64,000 bases of DNA, taken from positions 156,832 to 220,831 of the forward strand of contig RQSC01000630.1 in NCBI GenBank assembly GCA_013416795.1, given 5' to 3'. Positions 10,183 through 19,954 of this stretch are shown piece after piece. Position numbers and translations under genes: made by a program. The notes beneath the pieces are model-generated. The model did not search any database. It saw nothing but the letters and a program-made list of their open reading frames with translations, and was not told where the DNA came from. Origin of the DNA: Prasinococcaceae sp. CCMP 1430. Its lineage: Eukaryota; Prasinodermophyta; Palmophyllophyceae; Prasinococcales; Prasinococcaceae. Positions within the stretch are counted from its first letter, which is position 1. Each line of letters begins with the position of its first letter.

Positions 10183-11946
10183 CTATCCCCAGAGCTCGGC
10201 GACATACCGCCCGCTCGCTCGCATCTGCGAAAGCCACTCGCGCGCTGCGCTCTCGGCGAGCCCCCCGCGACGCTCGGCGACCGCACATAGCGCCTCCTGC
10301 ACGCCCTGTCCCATCGCCGTGCCGCCGCACACGTACACGTACGTGTCACTGCAGCTGAGGTGCGCCCAGAGCTCCGCGTCATTGGACTCGACGAGGTCCT
10401 GCACATACGCGCCCTTCGGCAGGGCAGTCACCGGTGCACCCGGCGCCGGGCGTGAGACCGCGGTCAGCAGCGTCAGATCGAGTGCGGCCGCGCACTTGTC
10501 TTTCGAAGGAGTTCGCGCAGTGCACGAGAGCGAGTCCCCCCTATGGTCGCTGCAGGCCATCTCCCGCAGCTCGTCGCCGAAAGGGAGCTCCGCAGCTGTG
10601 CGGCAGCCTGCAAGCAAAAGCACCCTGCGCGCGCCTCTGACGCCACCCAGGCTGCTGCCTGCACCGCTCGCAGCGTGCGCAGTCGTCGCGCGTGCGAGCA
10701 CCTCTCGAAGTAGCGCCCTGAACGGCGCCACACCCGTGCCGGCACCGATCAGAATGAGCGCTCCGCAACCGTCGGTGCCCGCAGGGGGTAACGCGAAGGC
10801 GGAGCGCCGTACGGCCACATCGAGCATCGCCCCGTGAGCCGCAGTCGCTGCGTCAGCTCCTGCCGCCCGATCGAAATGGCCGTCAGTGAGCTCGGTCATG
10901 TGCTCAGTGGCGGAGCCTACCACCCTGAAAGCGACCTCGGCCACGTGGGGCGCCTCCTCCGCGGAGCTGCACGTGCTATACGCGCGCGGGGCTCGCTCTC
11001 CCAGCGCGCCAAATAGCGTTGCGAGGGGAAGCGCGCAGCCGGAACAGTGCTCGAGGGCCTCAGCGACATTCGTGAGGGGTACCTGGGCTTGAGTGTCAGG
11101 CGCTTGCGCGCGCGCGGCGCCGCGGTACTCCTGACGATAGCTGTCCCGAACGAGACGGCGCACGAGGTCCTCGCGCTGCGCCAACGCGGCAGCGCCGTCC
11201 TCCCATACGCCCTCGGTGAGCATCGCCTCGTAAAGCGCGCGTGGGGGCGGGGCACAGAGCTCAACGCGCCAACGGAGCTCCGTGAGCGTCGTCAGCGGCA
11301 GGCCGGACGGCGTGGTACCGACGCCATCGCGATCCATGTCAGCCGCGCCCACGCCGCCGAAGCTGCCGCTGCGACTGCCGCTGGCAACGCCGCCCTCGCA
11401 ACTATGGTCGCCCGCGCCGCCAGACCTCACCGCGAGCCGCGCGGCTACGCGCTGAACGATGTCTTCGCTATTAGGGGTGCGCACGAGCAGCGTGTCGGCT
11501 GTCGAGTAGGCGAGCCCCGCGGCACCCAGGTCGAAGGCGACGCGACATATTCCAGGTGCAGGTCGTGCGCACCGGCGTGCGTGCACGCGCATGTAGGGGG
11601 TTTCAACGGGCTGCGTGTGTGGTACCGGGGCCGTGGCGTAGTGAGAGAGATTGGCGGCGCCAATGCTAGAAGTGCTGGCGCTGCCCGCATGCGCCGACTC
11701 CCACCTGCGCAGGTTCTCCCCGTACACGGTCCACACGCAGCGCGCGCACGCGCGCTGGCAGCACTCGCCGTCGCTGGGACGCTCCGGTCGCTCCGCCGGC
11801 TGCGGGCCGCAGCCTTCGTCGCTCTCCTCATCACCTCCTCCGCCAGCGGCCTCCTCCAGCTTTGCCTCGAGCTCCATGAACGCAGCCATGTTGACGTCCA
11901 TCAGCATGTCGAACTCATCGGCGTTGTCTCCGCCCGTGAGGCACAT
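10183..11946 (-). CDS. NDOR1/CPR-type flavin reductase lacking the flavodoxin domain, with oxidoreductase-like N-terminus
   Basis: Single exon, 587 aa. Residues about 60-85 hold a Cys-rich ECCQRACARCVWTVYGENL segment typical of the small oxidoreductase-like (OXLD1) domain. The rest is a cytochrome P450 reductase-type FAD/NADPH module: a connecting/FAD domain (LVRRLVRDSYRQEY, FGALGERAPRAYSTCSS with RxYS), the NADPH site GAGTGVAPFRALLRE, LLLAGCRTAAELPFGDEL, YVYVCGGTAMGQGVQEAL, and the C-terminus RYVAELWG with the penultimate aromatic that stacks on FAD. There is no FMN-binding flavodoxin domain, which normally occupies the first 170 residues of NDOR1/Tah18 or CPR. It could therefore reduce a separate carrier or use the Cys-rich domain as partner; that is inference. 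Confidence 0.8.
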   Translation of the reverse strand: MCLTGGDNADEFDMLMDVNMAAFMELEAKLEEAAGGGGDEESDEGCGPQPAERPERPSDGECCQRACARCVWTVYGENLRRWESAHAGSASTSSIGAANLSHYATAPVPHTQPVETPYMRVHARRCARPAPGICRVAFDLGAAGLAYSTADTLLVRTPNSEDIVQRVAARLAVRSGGAGDHSCEGGVASGSRSGSFGGVGAADMDRDGVGTTPSGLPLTTLTELRWRVELCAPPPRALYEAMLTEGVWEDGAAALAQREDLVRRLVRDSYRQEYRGAARAQAPDTQAQVPLTNVAEALEHCSGCALPLATLFGALGERAPRAYSTCSSAEEAPHVAEVAFRVVGSATEHMTELTDGHFDRAAGADAATAAHGAMLDVAVRRSAFALPPAGTDGCGALILIGAGTGVAPFRALLREVLARATTAHAASGAGSSLGGVRGARRVLLLAGCRTAAELPFGDELREMACSDHRGDSLSCTARTPSKDKCAAALDLTLLTAVSRPAPGAPVTALPKGAYVQDLVESNDAELWAHLSCSDTYVYVCGGTAMGQGVQEALCAVAERRGGLAESAAREWLSQMRASGRYVAELWG

Positions 11947-12543
11947 CGCGCAAGCGGCGCCCTGCGCGTGTTGCCCGCCGAAGGCAAAAGCGCACTCGGC
12001 CGCGAGCGCGGGCGCTCACCCCTACCCCCCGGAGCGCCTGCGCGCGCGCGCGGCGGCCCGCCCGCGCGCCCGCGCACTGGCCAGCGCGCGCAAAAGAGGG
12101 GTAGCGAGGGAGAGGGGGAGCACGCGCGCGCGGGAGTGAGAGGGGAAGGGGGGGAGAGGGGGAGGGCGCGCGTACGCGCGCCGGCCGCCATGTGGCGCTG
12201 ATGTGTCCGCTTGCAGCCCTGGGTTGAGGTCATCGCACTGTGAGACCGGGATGAAGGACTCTTTGATAGCGAGCAGGACCTGCCACAACGCATTTGCGGT
12301 TAGATATAGGGTTAACTGCGTGCCCAGCGCGGCGGGCGCTGGCGCGGCGGCGGCGGCCGCCGCCGCTGTGCACGCCGAGGCTGCGGCCAGACGGCGTGGG
12401 TGGCGCAGCGGGGCGCGGGGCGGGGTGCGTGGGGGCGCACAGGCGGCGCCCGCGGTGGCTTGCGGTGGCAAGGACGCGAGGAAGGTGGAGAGGGAACGCG
12501 GGGGTGCCGCGCTCTGCCAGCAGGAGAGGGGAGGGGCGCCGCG
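11947..12543. promoter_or_regulatory. Divergent region upstream of the flavin reductase and PRMT5 genes
   Basis: Very GC-rich with purine-rich and CG-alternating stretches around 12030-12180. TAGGGTTA at 12307-12314, about 230 bases before the PRMT5 ATG, resembles a telo-box. No gene is seen. Confidence 0.4.
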
Positions 12544-14726
12544 ATGCCGCTCGGCCGAGCTCTGGGCCACCACGGCGGCACGCGCTCACGCTACGCGGGG
12601 GTCGTGTGCGGCCACTCGGAGGACGCGGCGGGCGCCCTAGCGGAGGCGCTGGTGGCACCAGAGAGCGGTGTGGCTTTTGATTTTGCCGTACTGCCGCTTG
12701 CGGCGTCTGGCGAGCGGCGCGTGGCGAGCGCCAGACGCACGCTGCCGGGTGCAGCGCTGCCGCCGCCCGTGTTCCCCTCGGATCTCGCACTGTCGTCGGC
12801 GCAGTGGACCTCGCAGGTGGTGGGCGCCGTGAGTGCGTGGGTCGACGCAGACTCGCGTGACCCTGCGCTCGCACGCGATTCAGCGGCTGCGCTCGATGCA
12901 GAGCTCGCATGGGCGGCGCACCTGTCGTTGCAGGCGGCCGTTGTGCCGCGGCTCGGCGAGCGCGTCGCCGCGACTGCGCACAGTCTGCTGAGGGCGCTCG
13001 GGCGCGCGCAGGGTATGAGTGCGTGGGTGCGCGTTCCGCTGGTGGCTGACGAAGTCATCGCAGCATCGAGCGCCAACGCCGACGCGGGTGCCGCTCTGTT
13101 GGCCAAGCGCGCGTGCGACGTCAGTGGTGCGCCTGGCACGAGCTTACGGCTCGCACACGACCCGTTCGAGGCGTGGCATGAGCTGCGCGCGATGTGCGGC
13201 CACCACCCGCGGCTGTGCGTGGCGCTGGAGGTGGGGGCCGATTTGCCTGACGGCGGCGACGCCGCGCTCGAGCGATGGCTCGGCGAACCCGTGCGCGCTG
13301 CGCTGATATCCACCGATGCCTTCCTCACCAACAAACATGGCTACCCGACTCTCTCGAAGCGCCACCAGAAGCTCGTGTCCACACTGCTGCAGCACGACGT
13401 GCAAATCGTGCTGCACGGACCACGCAGGCACGAGCCACCGCCAGCGCCAGTGGTCGGCCAGCAGGAATCGCGAGCGCCGGCGCACCCGCTGGCTCCGTAC
13501 TTGGAATACGTGTCGTTCCTGTACCGACGGCTGCCCGCACCGAGCGAATGTGAGGTTGCCGAGTCGTCCTACCGTGACTTCTTGCAATCCCCGCTGCAGC
13601 CGCTAATGGACAATCTCGAGAGCGCCACCTATGAGACCTTCGAGCGCGACGCGACCAAATACGACGTCTACCAGCAGGCCGTCGAGACATACCTGCGCGA
13701 GAAGGTACCCGACGAGCAGGTAGAGACGGCGGATGCTGTGGTGCTCATGATGGTCGGGGCGGGGCGCGGGCCAATTCTGTCGCGCTGCTTGGCGGCGGCG
13801 GACGCCACCAACAGACGCGTGAGAGTGTACGCCATCGAGAAGAATCCCAACGCGGTGGTCACCCTGCAGCGCAGGGCGGTCGCGGAGGGGTGGGGAGACA
13901 GGTGCGCGCACACGCCGCGAACAGAGCGCTGCGATTGCGTGCGCTGCGATTGCGTGCGCTGCGCAGCGCGTGCGAGCGCAAGCGGCACCTGCGACGATGC
14001 TAACCAGGGCGCGTGCTTTTTGCGTGCAGGGTGACGCTAATCGCATCTGATATGCGCGACGCGGAGCCACCGGAGCTGGCGGATTGCCTCGTTAGCGAGC
14101 TGCTAGGCTCCTTCGGCGACAATGAGCTCTCGCCCGAGTGCCTCGACGGCGCCCAGAGATTTCTGAAGGAGGACGGCGTGTCCATCCCGCAGGAATACAC
14201 GTCGTACATCGCGCCCATCAGTGCATCCAAGCTCCACGCCGCAGTTGGCGCCATGAAGGGCAGCAAGGACGACCGTGAGCACTATGAGACGCCCTACGTT
14301 GTCAAGTTGCACTCCATCGGTGTGCTGGCTGACACGCAGGAGGCATTTACCTTCGCCCACCCCAACCGTCCCGAGGGCGGCGCCGCGGCCATCGACAACA
14401 GGCGCTACAAGCGATTCGTGTTCGAGGCTCGCGCGCAGGATACCCCAGCGTGCGTGCACGGCTTCGCTGGCTACTTCGACGCCAAGCTGTACGGGGATGT
14501 GCATCTCAGCATCCATCCGCCGACCCACACGCCCGATATGAGCTCGTGGTTCGCCATCTACTTTCCGCTGCAGCACCCGGTGCACTGGCCCGCGGGCGCA
14601 GCGCTCGAGGCACACATGTGGCGAGACGGGGACGCGCGCAAGGTGTGGTACGAGTGGTGCGTTGGGGGGCCCACCACCACGCACATCCACAATACACAAG
14701 GCAGGTCGTATTGGGTGGGCCTGTGA
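12544..14726 (+). CDS. PRMT5: Protein arginine methyltransferase 5 (type II)
   Basis: Exons 12544-13901 and 14030-14726 join at CAG|GTGCGC / TGCAG|G in phase 2 to give 684 aa. The N-terminal TIM-barrel half contains [19 protein letters not shown] and the invariant [16 protein letters not shown]. The catalytic half has [19 protein letters not shown], the AdoMet loop [21 protein letters not shown], and across the splice the double-E loop [20 protein letters not shown]. The end [12 protein letters not shown] matches the family C-terminus. It makes symmetric dimethylarginine on histones and Sm proteins; MEP50 is its usual WD40 partner. The stop is followed at once by AATAAAAAA. The intron holds two copies of a TGCGATTGCGTGCGC unit and a CTAAC branch-point-like site. 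Confidence 0.97.
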
Positions 14727-14873
14727 ATAAAAAAAAAAGGCTTCGAAACCTTCATGCGCTGCATGCGCACGTGGCGATGTGGCAGAAGCGCAGCGCTGGG
14801 CGCCCGCGGAGGCGCCGGCCGCTGTCCAGCCCGCTGCGGTACCGGCACGCCGCGGTCCAACACACGGCGGGAA

Positions 14874-14904
<31 letters not shown>

Positions 14905-15109
14905 ACGCGCAATTCCCCGTCAGGTTCTTAGGGTCAGAGGGCCGAGGCTGAGTTGCGTGGGGAGGGGGTAGAGGCGCGCGGCGCGCGGCGGGTGGCGGGT
15001 GACGAGCGGCGAGCTGCGAGTGGCGAGCTGGGAGCGGCAAGCTGCAAGCGGCTGGCGGCAAGCGGCGAGCGGTGGGCTGTGCACGGCGGCCGACGTGCTG
15101 CCTATCGCG
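14727..15109. other. Intergenic region with homopolymer and imperfect repeats
   Basis: Contains the 30-base G run and, at 14975-15075, degenerate GCGAGC/GCAAGC repeats (gcggcgagctgcgag, cgagctgggagcggcaagctgcaagcgg). TTAGGGTC at 14928-14935 is telo-box-like. No gene is seen. Confidence 0.45.
14874..14903 (+). repeat. 30-base G homopolymer
   Basis: Uninterrupted run of 30 G downstream of PRMT5. On its own it could form a G-quadruplex; homopolymers of this length are also prone to sequencing and assembly error, so its exact length is unsafe. Confidence 0.9.
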
Positions 15110-16040
15110 ATGGAGGATATCACCGGCGGCGAGCGCGGGCCTGCCGCCGCTGAGCTGCGCAGGCGGTTCGCAGCGTCGTTCGAGTTGCGCACGAAGCGGC
15201 TCATGGAGGACTGCGCCCGCAACGAGGAGGGAACTGAGTGCCGCCACTTCCGGAGCGTCGAGATGCCCGTGATCGGAAGTGCGTGCGCGTGCGTGCGCGC
15301 CCGGCCGCCCGCCCACCCGCCGCGCGTGGGTGTACAGGTCTCGCTAGCCGTTCTTCCTCTCACACGCTCGCGCGTTTGTATGCGCACGCATTCGCCCAAT
15401 CACATCCTTGCCCACACGCACAGCGCACCTTGCCGCGACCGGCTTGCTCGCGCTCGGCACGGGAGCTATAGTCGCAAACACCGTGAGGCGAGGCGCGCCC
15501 AAGCTGCCAAGGATCGTCTCAGGCGGTCTCGGCCTGGCGGGCGCTTTGTCAACCTGGCCTTTCTTTAGCGACTTGTCGTACTTTCGCGATGCGATACGCG
15601 GTAAGCTCATGGACGCGGAGCGGAGCGTGTTCATCGACTGCATCTGCAACCCTCTGCTGGAAATCGACGAGGAAGGGCCCACGGGGGGACCCGCCGGGGA
15701 TTCCGGCGGCGAGCGAAGGCCCGCGGAGAGCTCCGCGGCCGAACACTTTGGGGGCGGCGAGGAGGATAGCTTTGCCAGCGGCGGTGGGCTGCAGGCACTT
15801 TTTGAGCGCGAGGGACGCTCGGCGCCCGCCGGGCTGCTTGAGCGCCTGAGGGAGTGCAAGAAGAGGCGCTCGCGCATGGAGGAGCGGGAGTGGATGGCTG
15901 CGACGGGCAGGGACGTAGACGGCCTCGGCGGCGTGAGCCAGATCAACGTGGGCACGTGGGACGATAGTTGGGAGGAGGGGGTCAGAGACGCCAGCAAGCC
16001 CGGCGACGACGGCGGTGGCAGCGAAGGGCGCAGCATCTGA
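15110..16040 (+). CDS. Small membrane protein, weakly OCIA-domain-like, two exons
   Basis: Exons 15110-15278 and 15424-16040 join in phase 1 (A|GTGCGT and CACAG|CG) to give 261 aa. The N-terminal part RTKRLMEDCARNEEG...FRSVEMP leads into one hydrophobic stretch (HLAATGLLALGTGAIVAN), then RRGAPKLPRIVSGGLGLAG. The spacing of an EC-type motif, a helix, an AN-R-G-x-PK element and a Gly-rich helix recalls OCIA-domain proteins of mitochondria, but the match is weak and from memory. The C-terminal half is acidic and Gly/Glu-rich with EERE and WDDSW, and is probably disordered. It converges on the ChlM-PEPC gene. Confidence 0.55.
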
Positions 16041-16211
16041 GCATCGTGGATCGTACGGCCAGGTAATAATTGCTGAGGCTCTCTATGCTGTCTGGAAAAT
16101 TAACTAGCGGCACGACCGCCTCCGTGCCTCCGCCGTACGATAAGCAGCCCCTTTCACATGCCCCGACTCGCCCGCGCGCCTCGCGCAGGCAGCGGCGCCG
16201 CGCGCCCGCGC

Positions 16212-19200
16212 TCAGCCAGTGTTGCGCATGCTCGCCGCGATGGCCTTGATGGTGCGAAGAAGCGGCTCGGTCCACAGCTCCAGCTCCTCGGCGTTGTCCT
16301 CGGCCTCGGCCTTGCGCGTGCGGCTCAGCAAGATCACCTGCGAGGCGTTGAGCGGATCAAGGTACAGGTTGCGCTTGTCGAGCCTTTCCTTCAGCTGGGG
16401 CGTCTCGCCGAGCAGCTCATCCTTCTCCGTGACGCGCATCACCTGCTCGACGCTCGCGTCATACTCGTTCTTGATGAGGCCGTATACGCGATCGGCGACC
16501 TCCTTGTCTTCGCAGATCCGCGAGTACTCCTTGGCGATCTCCATGTTGGCCTTGACGAGCGCCTGCTGGACGTTTGCGAGGAAGTTGCGGAAGAACGGCC
16601 AACGGCGGTACATGTCCCGCACCTCCTCGAGGCGCTCCTCAGAATCACCGATGTACGTGGACAGCGCCGAGCCAATGCCGTACCACGCCGGCAGAGTGAC
16701 GCGGCACTGCGACCAGCCGAACACCCACGGGATGGCCCGCAGCGACTTCTTCGTGCGGTCGCCCGACTTGCGCTTGGCGGGCCTGCTACCCACATTGAGC
16801 GCACCAATCTCGTAGCAAATGGTTGTCGAGTAGTAGTAGTCGTAGAAGCCCTCCGTGTCGTCGGTGAGGCCCCTGTACGCCTTCTCGCCCCGTCCCGCCA
16901 GCTCGCCCATCAGCGACATGAACTTCGCCTCGTCGGGAAGCCGCGGGCACGTTTTGTCGGTGTTGGCCTGCAGCAGCCCCGTCATGCCCACGCCCAGCTC
17001 GTACTTGGCTGTGTCGGCGTGGCCGTACTTGTAGGTGACCGTCTCGCCCTGCTCTGTGAACTTGATGGCGCCGTTGACCGTGCCGGCCGGCTGCGCCAGG
17101 ATGGACTCGTGCGCGGGGCCCGCGCCGCGCCCCACGGTGCCGCCACGGCCGTGGAAGAGCTTCCAGCCCGCGCCGGCGCCCTCGCAGATGGTCTGGACGG
17201 AGCGCTGCGCCGAGTAGAGCGAGAAGGCGCTGCTCATGATGCCGCCGTCCTTGGCGCTGTCCGAGTAGCCGATCATGATGTCCTGCACGTTGCCGGCCGA
17301 CGTGAGGTACGAGCGGTACACGTCGGACTCAAGGAGCGAGGTCAGCGCCTCCGGCATGCCCTGCAGGTCCGGGATGGTCTCGAAGAGCGGGCTCACGCGA
17401 ATTTTGGAGTGGGTCCACGAGCCGGCCGCCGCGTCATACTCCACGAGCCCCTTGCCAACCACCCAGCCGAGGGCGAGAACCTCCAGGACATTCGAGGCCG
17501 TGCGGGCCATGGAGATGTTGTACTCGCCGAGGGCCTCCACGTCCACGATGTCAGTCACCGTGGCCACCGCCTGGAGAACCTCCACGCTCTGGACGGTGTC
17601 GGCCGTGCACGTGTCCATCGCCGCGATGAGCTCGTCCTCCGTGGGCGGCGCGTCAGTGATGGCGGCCTCGAGGACCTTCACGCGCTCCGCCTCGTCGAGC
17701 TCAGCGTAGTTGGGGCAGCGCCCGAGGGTGCGCAGAATCTCGTCCACAGCCTCGATGTGGCGCGTGCTCTCCTGGCGGATGTCGAGCGCCTGCAGGCGAA
17801 AGCCGAAGGTCTCCACCAGGCGGATGAGGTCCTGCAGGGGGCCGGCGGCGGCCGAGGTGTCGCCGCCCTCGGTGAGGAGGTCCTGGATGAGCTTGAGGTC
17901 CGCGAGCAGCTCCGCCGGGGATTCGTACTGGTCCTCGCCAGGGCTCACACCTGGGATGGGGTCGATGTTGTACTCGATGTCGACGATGAGCTCCTTGGCG
18001 CGCGCGGCGCCCTCGTCCAGCGTCTCGTTAAGGTCGTACAGGTTCTGGTTGAGCATACGCAGGCGCTGCTCGAGCTTGTGCCTGATGACGCGCAGCTTCG
18101 CGCGGTAGGGCTCGCGGTAGCAGTAGGAGGGGTCCTCGAAGGCGGGAATCTTGTCCTTGACGGACTGATCGGCGTCGAGGGCCAGGCGCTCAAAGATGTC
18201 GCCCTCGGTCTTGGAAAACTTGTCCGAGTGCAGCAGGCGGTAGTGCAGATCCCTCACGCGCTTGATGTACTCGCCCACGGCCGTGCGTGAGGACAGCAGG
18301 CTCGCCATCACGGTGGTCTCCGGGTACACGAACGGGTTGCCGTCGCGGTCGCCGCCGATCCAGCTGCCGAACTCCATGCAGGTCTCGATGCCACCGCTGG
18401 GGCAGTTCAGGCCGCTGAGCTTCTGGCCGAGCGAGCCCTCGCTCGCGGTGCCGTAGTGCTTCTCGATGGAGCGCTGCGCCGAGCGGTAGACCTCGGGGAC
18501 GGCCTCGAAAAGGCTCAGGCGGAAGTAGTTGAGGCCCGCGTTGATCTCGTCAAGCACGGTGGGCTTGCGGTTGCGCATCTCATCGGTGAGCCACAGCGTC
18601 TCGACTTCCACGGCCAGCTTGCTCATGAGCACGCGCTGCGGCAGCTCGCGCGCGAGCCACTGCTTGCACAGGTGGAACATGCGCGAGAGCAGCGTGAGGA
18701 TCACGGCGCGGCGCGCCTCGGTGGGGTGCGCGGTGAACACCGGGAGGAACTTCGACTCCGCGATGAGGCCCTCCACGTCCCCGCGCGACATGCCGGCCTC
18801 CTTGAAGGTGCGCATGGTCTCGTCCCAGCTCCCCTTCCACGTGACGCCCTCGCCCTTGTCGTCGCCGATGAGCTCGGCGCGCCTGAGGAAGTGCTCGTGC
18901 GCCTCTTCGACGACGTTGAGCAGCGCGGCGTACGATCCCAGCGCGCGCACCACCTGCGTGATCTCCTGGGCGCTGAGCCCGTTCAGCGTGCTCAGCAGCT
19001 CCTCCTCGAGGCTCGCCTTCTCGCTCTCGTCGGCGGTGCGCATGGTGGCGAACCCGTCGCGCAGCGAGTGGATGAGGGCCACCATCTCCTCGCCCTCGTG
19101 CTGCTTGATGACGCTGTCGAGCATCCAGCAGGTCATGCCTTCGAGCTCGCGGAAGCGCTCCTCGTCGCTCAGCTCCTCGCTGAAGCCGCCGATGAGGGGC

Positions 19201-19655
19201 GGGTCGTCGGACACCGCCGGCGACTTCTCGATGGCGGCCGCGGCGCGCTTCTCGGCCTCGCCGGTCATGGCGTCGGAGATGTCGGTGGCGTACACCTGCG
19301 CGCCGCGCAGCGCGAGCGGCGCGGTGAGCGAGCCCGTGCCGCAGCCGCAGTCGACGACGCTGATGCCGTCGGCGCCGCCCTCGGCGTCCACCCACGCGAG
19401 CACCTTCTCCACCGTCTGCGCGTGGCCCTCGCGGATGTCCAGCTGCACCTTGTTCACCTCGTCCGTCTCGCCGTAGATCTTCTGCCAGCGCTCGAAGCCC
19501 GTGCCGTTGAAGTAGTCCTTGACGCTCTTCATCTCGTCGCCGCCCGCCGCGGCGGCCATCTCCGAGCGGCGCTTCTCCGGGTCGGACTCGGCGAGCAGCG
19601 CCGCCGCGCCCATGCCCGCGGCGACCACGCCCGCCGCGAGGCCGCCCGCCCACTC
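16212..19655 (-). CDS. ppc: In-frame ChlM N-terminal segment joined to a complete bacterial-type PEP carboxylase
   Basis: A single open frame ends with the PEPC-type C-terminus MRNTG at 16212. From about 19160 to 16212 it is a full PEP carboxylase: VFTAHPTEARR (catalytic His), GGDRDGNPFV, FHGRGGTVGRGAGP, ALDIRQES and WVFGWSQCRVTLPAWYG. The TAHPTEARR form and the lack of a plant N-terminal phosphorylation motif indicate a bacterial-type enzyme (PEP + HCO3- to oxaloacetate + Pi). Upstream in the same frame (about 19530-19230) lies the start of Mg-protoporphyrin IX methyltransferase: KDYFNGTGFERWQKIYGETD, VQLDIREGHAQTVEKVL and the AdoMet loop VDCGCGTGSL, stopping after DISDAM-GEAEKRA; the C-terminal substrate half of ChlM is missing. 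The 5' end is cut by the n at 19656. Either a true fusion giving PEPC a plastid-type leader, or a misassembly. Confidence 0.85.
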   Translation of the reverse strand, partial: EWAGGLAAGVVAAGMGAAALLAESDPEKRRSEMAAAAGGDEMKSVKDYFNGTGFERWQKIYGETDEVNKVQLDIREGHAQTVEKVLAWVDAEGGADGISVVDCGCGTGSLTAPLALRGAQVYATDISDAMTGEAEKRAAAAIEKSPAVSDDPPLIGGFSEELSDEERFRELEGMTCWMLDSVIKQHEGEEMVALIHSLRDGFATMRTADESEKASLEEELLSTLNGLSAQEITQVVRALGSYAALLNVVEEAHEHFLRRAELIGDDKGEGVTWKGSWDETMRTFKEAGMSRGDVEGLIAESKFLPVFTAHPTEARRAVILTLLSRMFHLCKQWLARELPQRVLMSKLAVEVETLWLTDEMRNRKPTVLDEINAGLNYFRLSLFEAVPEVYRSAQRSIEKHYGTASEGSLGQKLSGLNCPSGGIETCMEFGSWIGGDRDGNPFVYPETTVMASLLSSRTAVGEYIKRVRDLHYRLLHSDKFSKTEGDIFERLALDADQSVKDKIPAFEDPSYCYREPYRAKLRVIRHKLEQRLRMLNQNLYDLNETLDEGAARAKELIVDIEYNIDPIPGVSPGEDQYESPAELLADLKLIQDLLTEGGDTSAAAGPLQDLIRLVETFGFRLQALDIRQESTRHIEAVDEILRTLGRCPNYAELDEAERVKVLEAAITDAPPTEDELIAAMDTCTADTVQSVEVLQAVATVTDIVDVEALGEYNISMARTASNVLEVLALGWVVGKGLVEYDAAAGSWTHSKIRVSPLFETIPDLQGMPEALTSLLESDVYRSYLTSAGNVQDIMIGYSDSAKDGGIMSSAFSLYSAQRSVQTICEGAGAGWKLFHGRGGTVGRGAGPAHESILAQPAGTVNGAIKFTEQGETVTYKYGHADTAKYELGVGMTGLLQANTDKTCPRLPDEAKFMSLMGELAGRGEKAYRGLTDDTEGFYDYYYSTTICYEIGALNVGSRPAKRKSGDRTKKSLRAIPWVFGWSQCRVTLPAWYGIGSALSTYIGDSEERLEEVRDMYRRWPFFRNFLANVQQALVKANMEIAKEYSRICEDKEVADRVYGLIKNEYDASVEQVMRVTEKDELLGETPQLKERLDKRNLYLDPLNASQVILLSRTRKAEAEDNAEELELWTEPLLRTIKAIAASMRNTG

Positions 19656-19656
19656 N
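19656..19656. other. Single-n scaffold join
   Basis: One n separates the ChlM leader from an unrelated membrane-transporter exon, both on the minus strand. Reading frames happen to continue across it. It marks a join of unknown size, so the sequences on the two sides should not be treated as neighbours. Confidence 0.85.
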
Positions 19657-19954
19657 TGGCCAGCCACGCCATGATCGCGTCGAGCGAGAAGTAGGCGACG
19701 CCCAGCGCCAGCCAAAAGAACGGGAACGTGGAGGCGTCGAAGCCCGCCATCATGAAGGACGTGATCGCGAAGATGAACACGCCGGTCTGGCCGACGAGCG
19801 AGCGCACGACGAACTTTGCGAACATGTAGGGGACCACGCTGTACAGTCCCTCCTCGTGCTCGTTGAGGTACACCACTCGATCATTGATGAGCACCGGCAG
19901 GTTGGCGAAGCTTAGCAGGGCGCCGGTCGTGATGCTGATGTACAGGAAGCTCAC
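19657..19954 (-). CDS. ABC-2 type (ABCG-like) transporter, internal exon fragment
   Basis: The exon begins after an acceptor CTTGCAG|GTGAGC at 19954 and is cut by the n at 19656, giving 99 residues. The translation (VSFLYISITTGALLSFANL, LPVLINDRVVYLNEHEEGLY, FAITSFMMAGFDASTFPFFW) has two to three membrane helices and the NLPVLxxDRxVYLxE element of ABCG half-transporter permease domains. No nucleotide-binding domain or other exon is found in the 1.6 kb upstream. The family call is from memory of the motif; the substrate is unknown. Confidence 0.6.

Noticed and set aside
16158-19694. Long plus-strand ORFs (710 and 412 codons) across the PEPC region
   Set aside because: They are mirror frames of the PEPC gene; high GC makes the antisense strand stop-poor, and their translations show no protein-like motifs.
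19656-19715. Extension of the ChlM-PEPC frame upstream through the n
   Set aside because: The sequence right of the n encodes an ABC-2 transporter segment in another frame; continuity is coincidence at a join.
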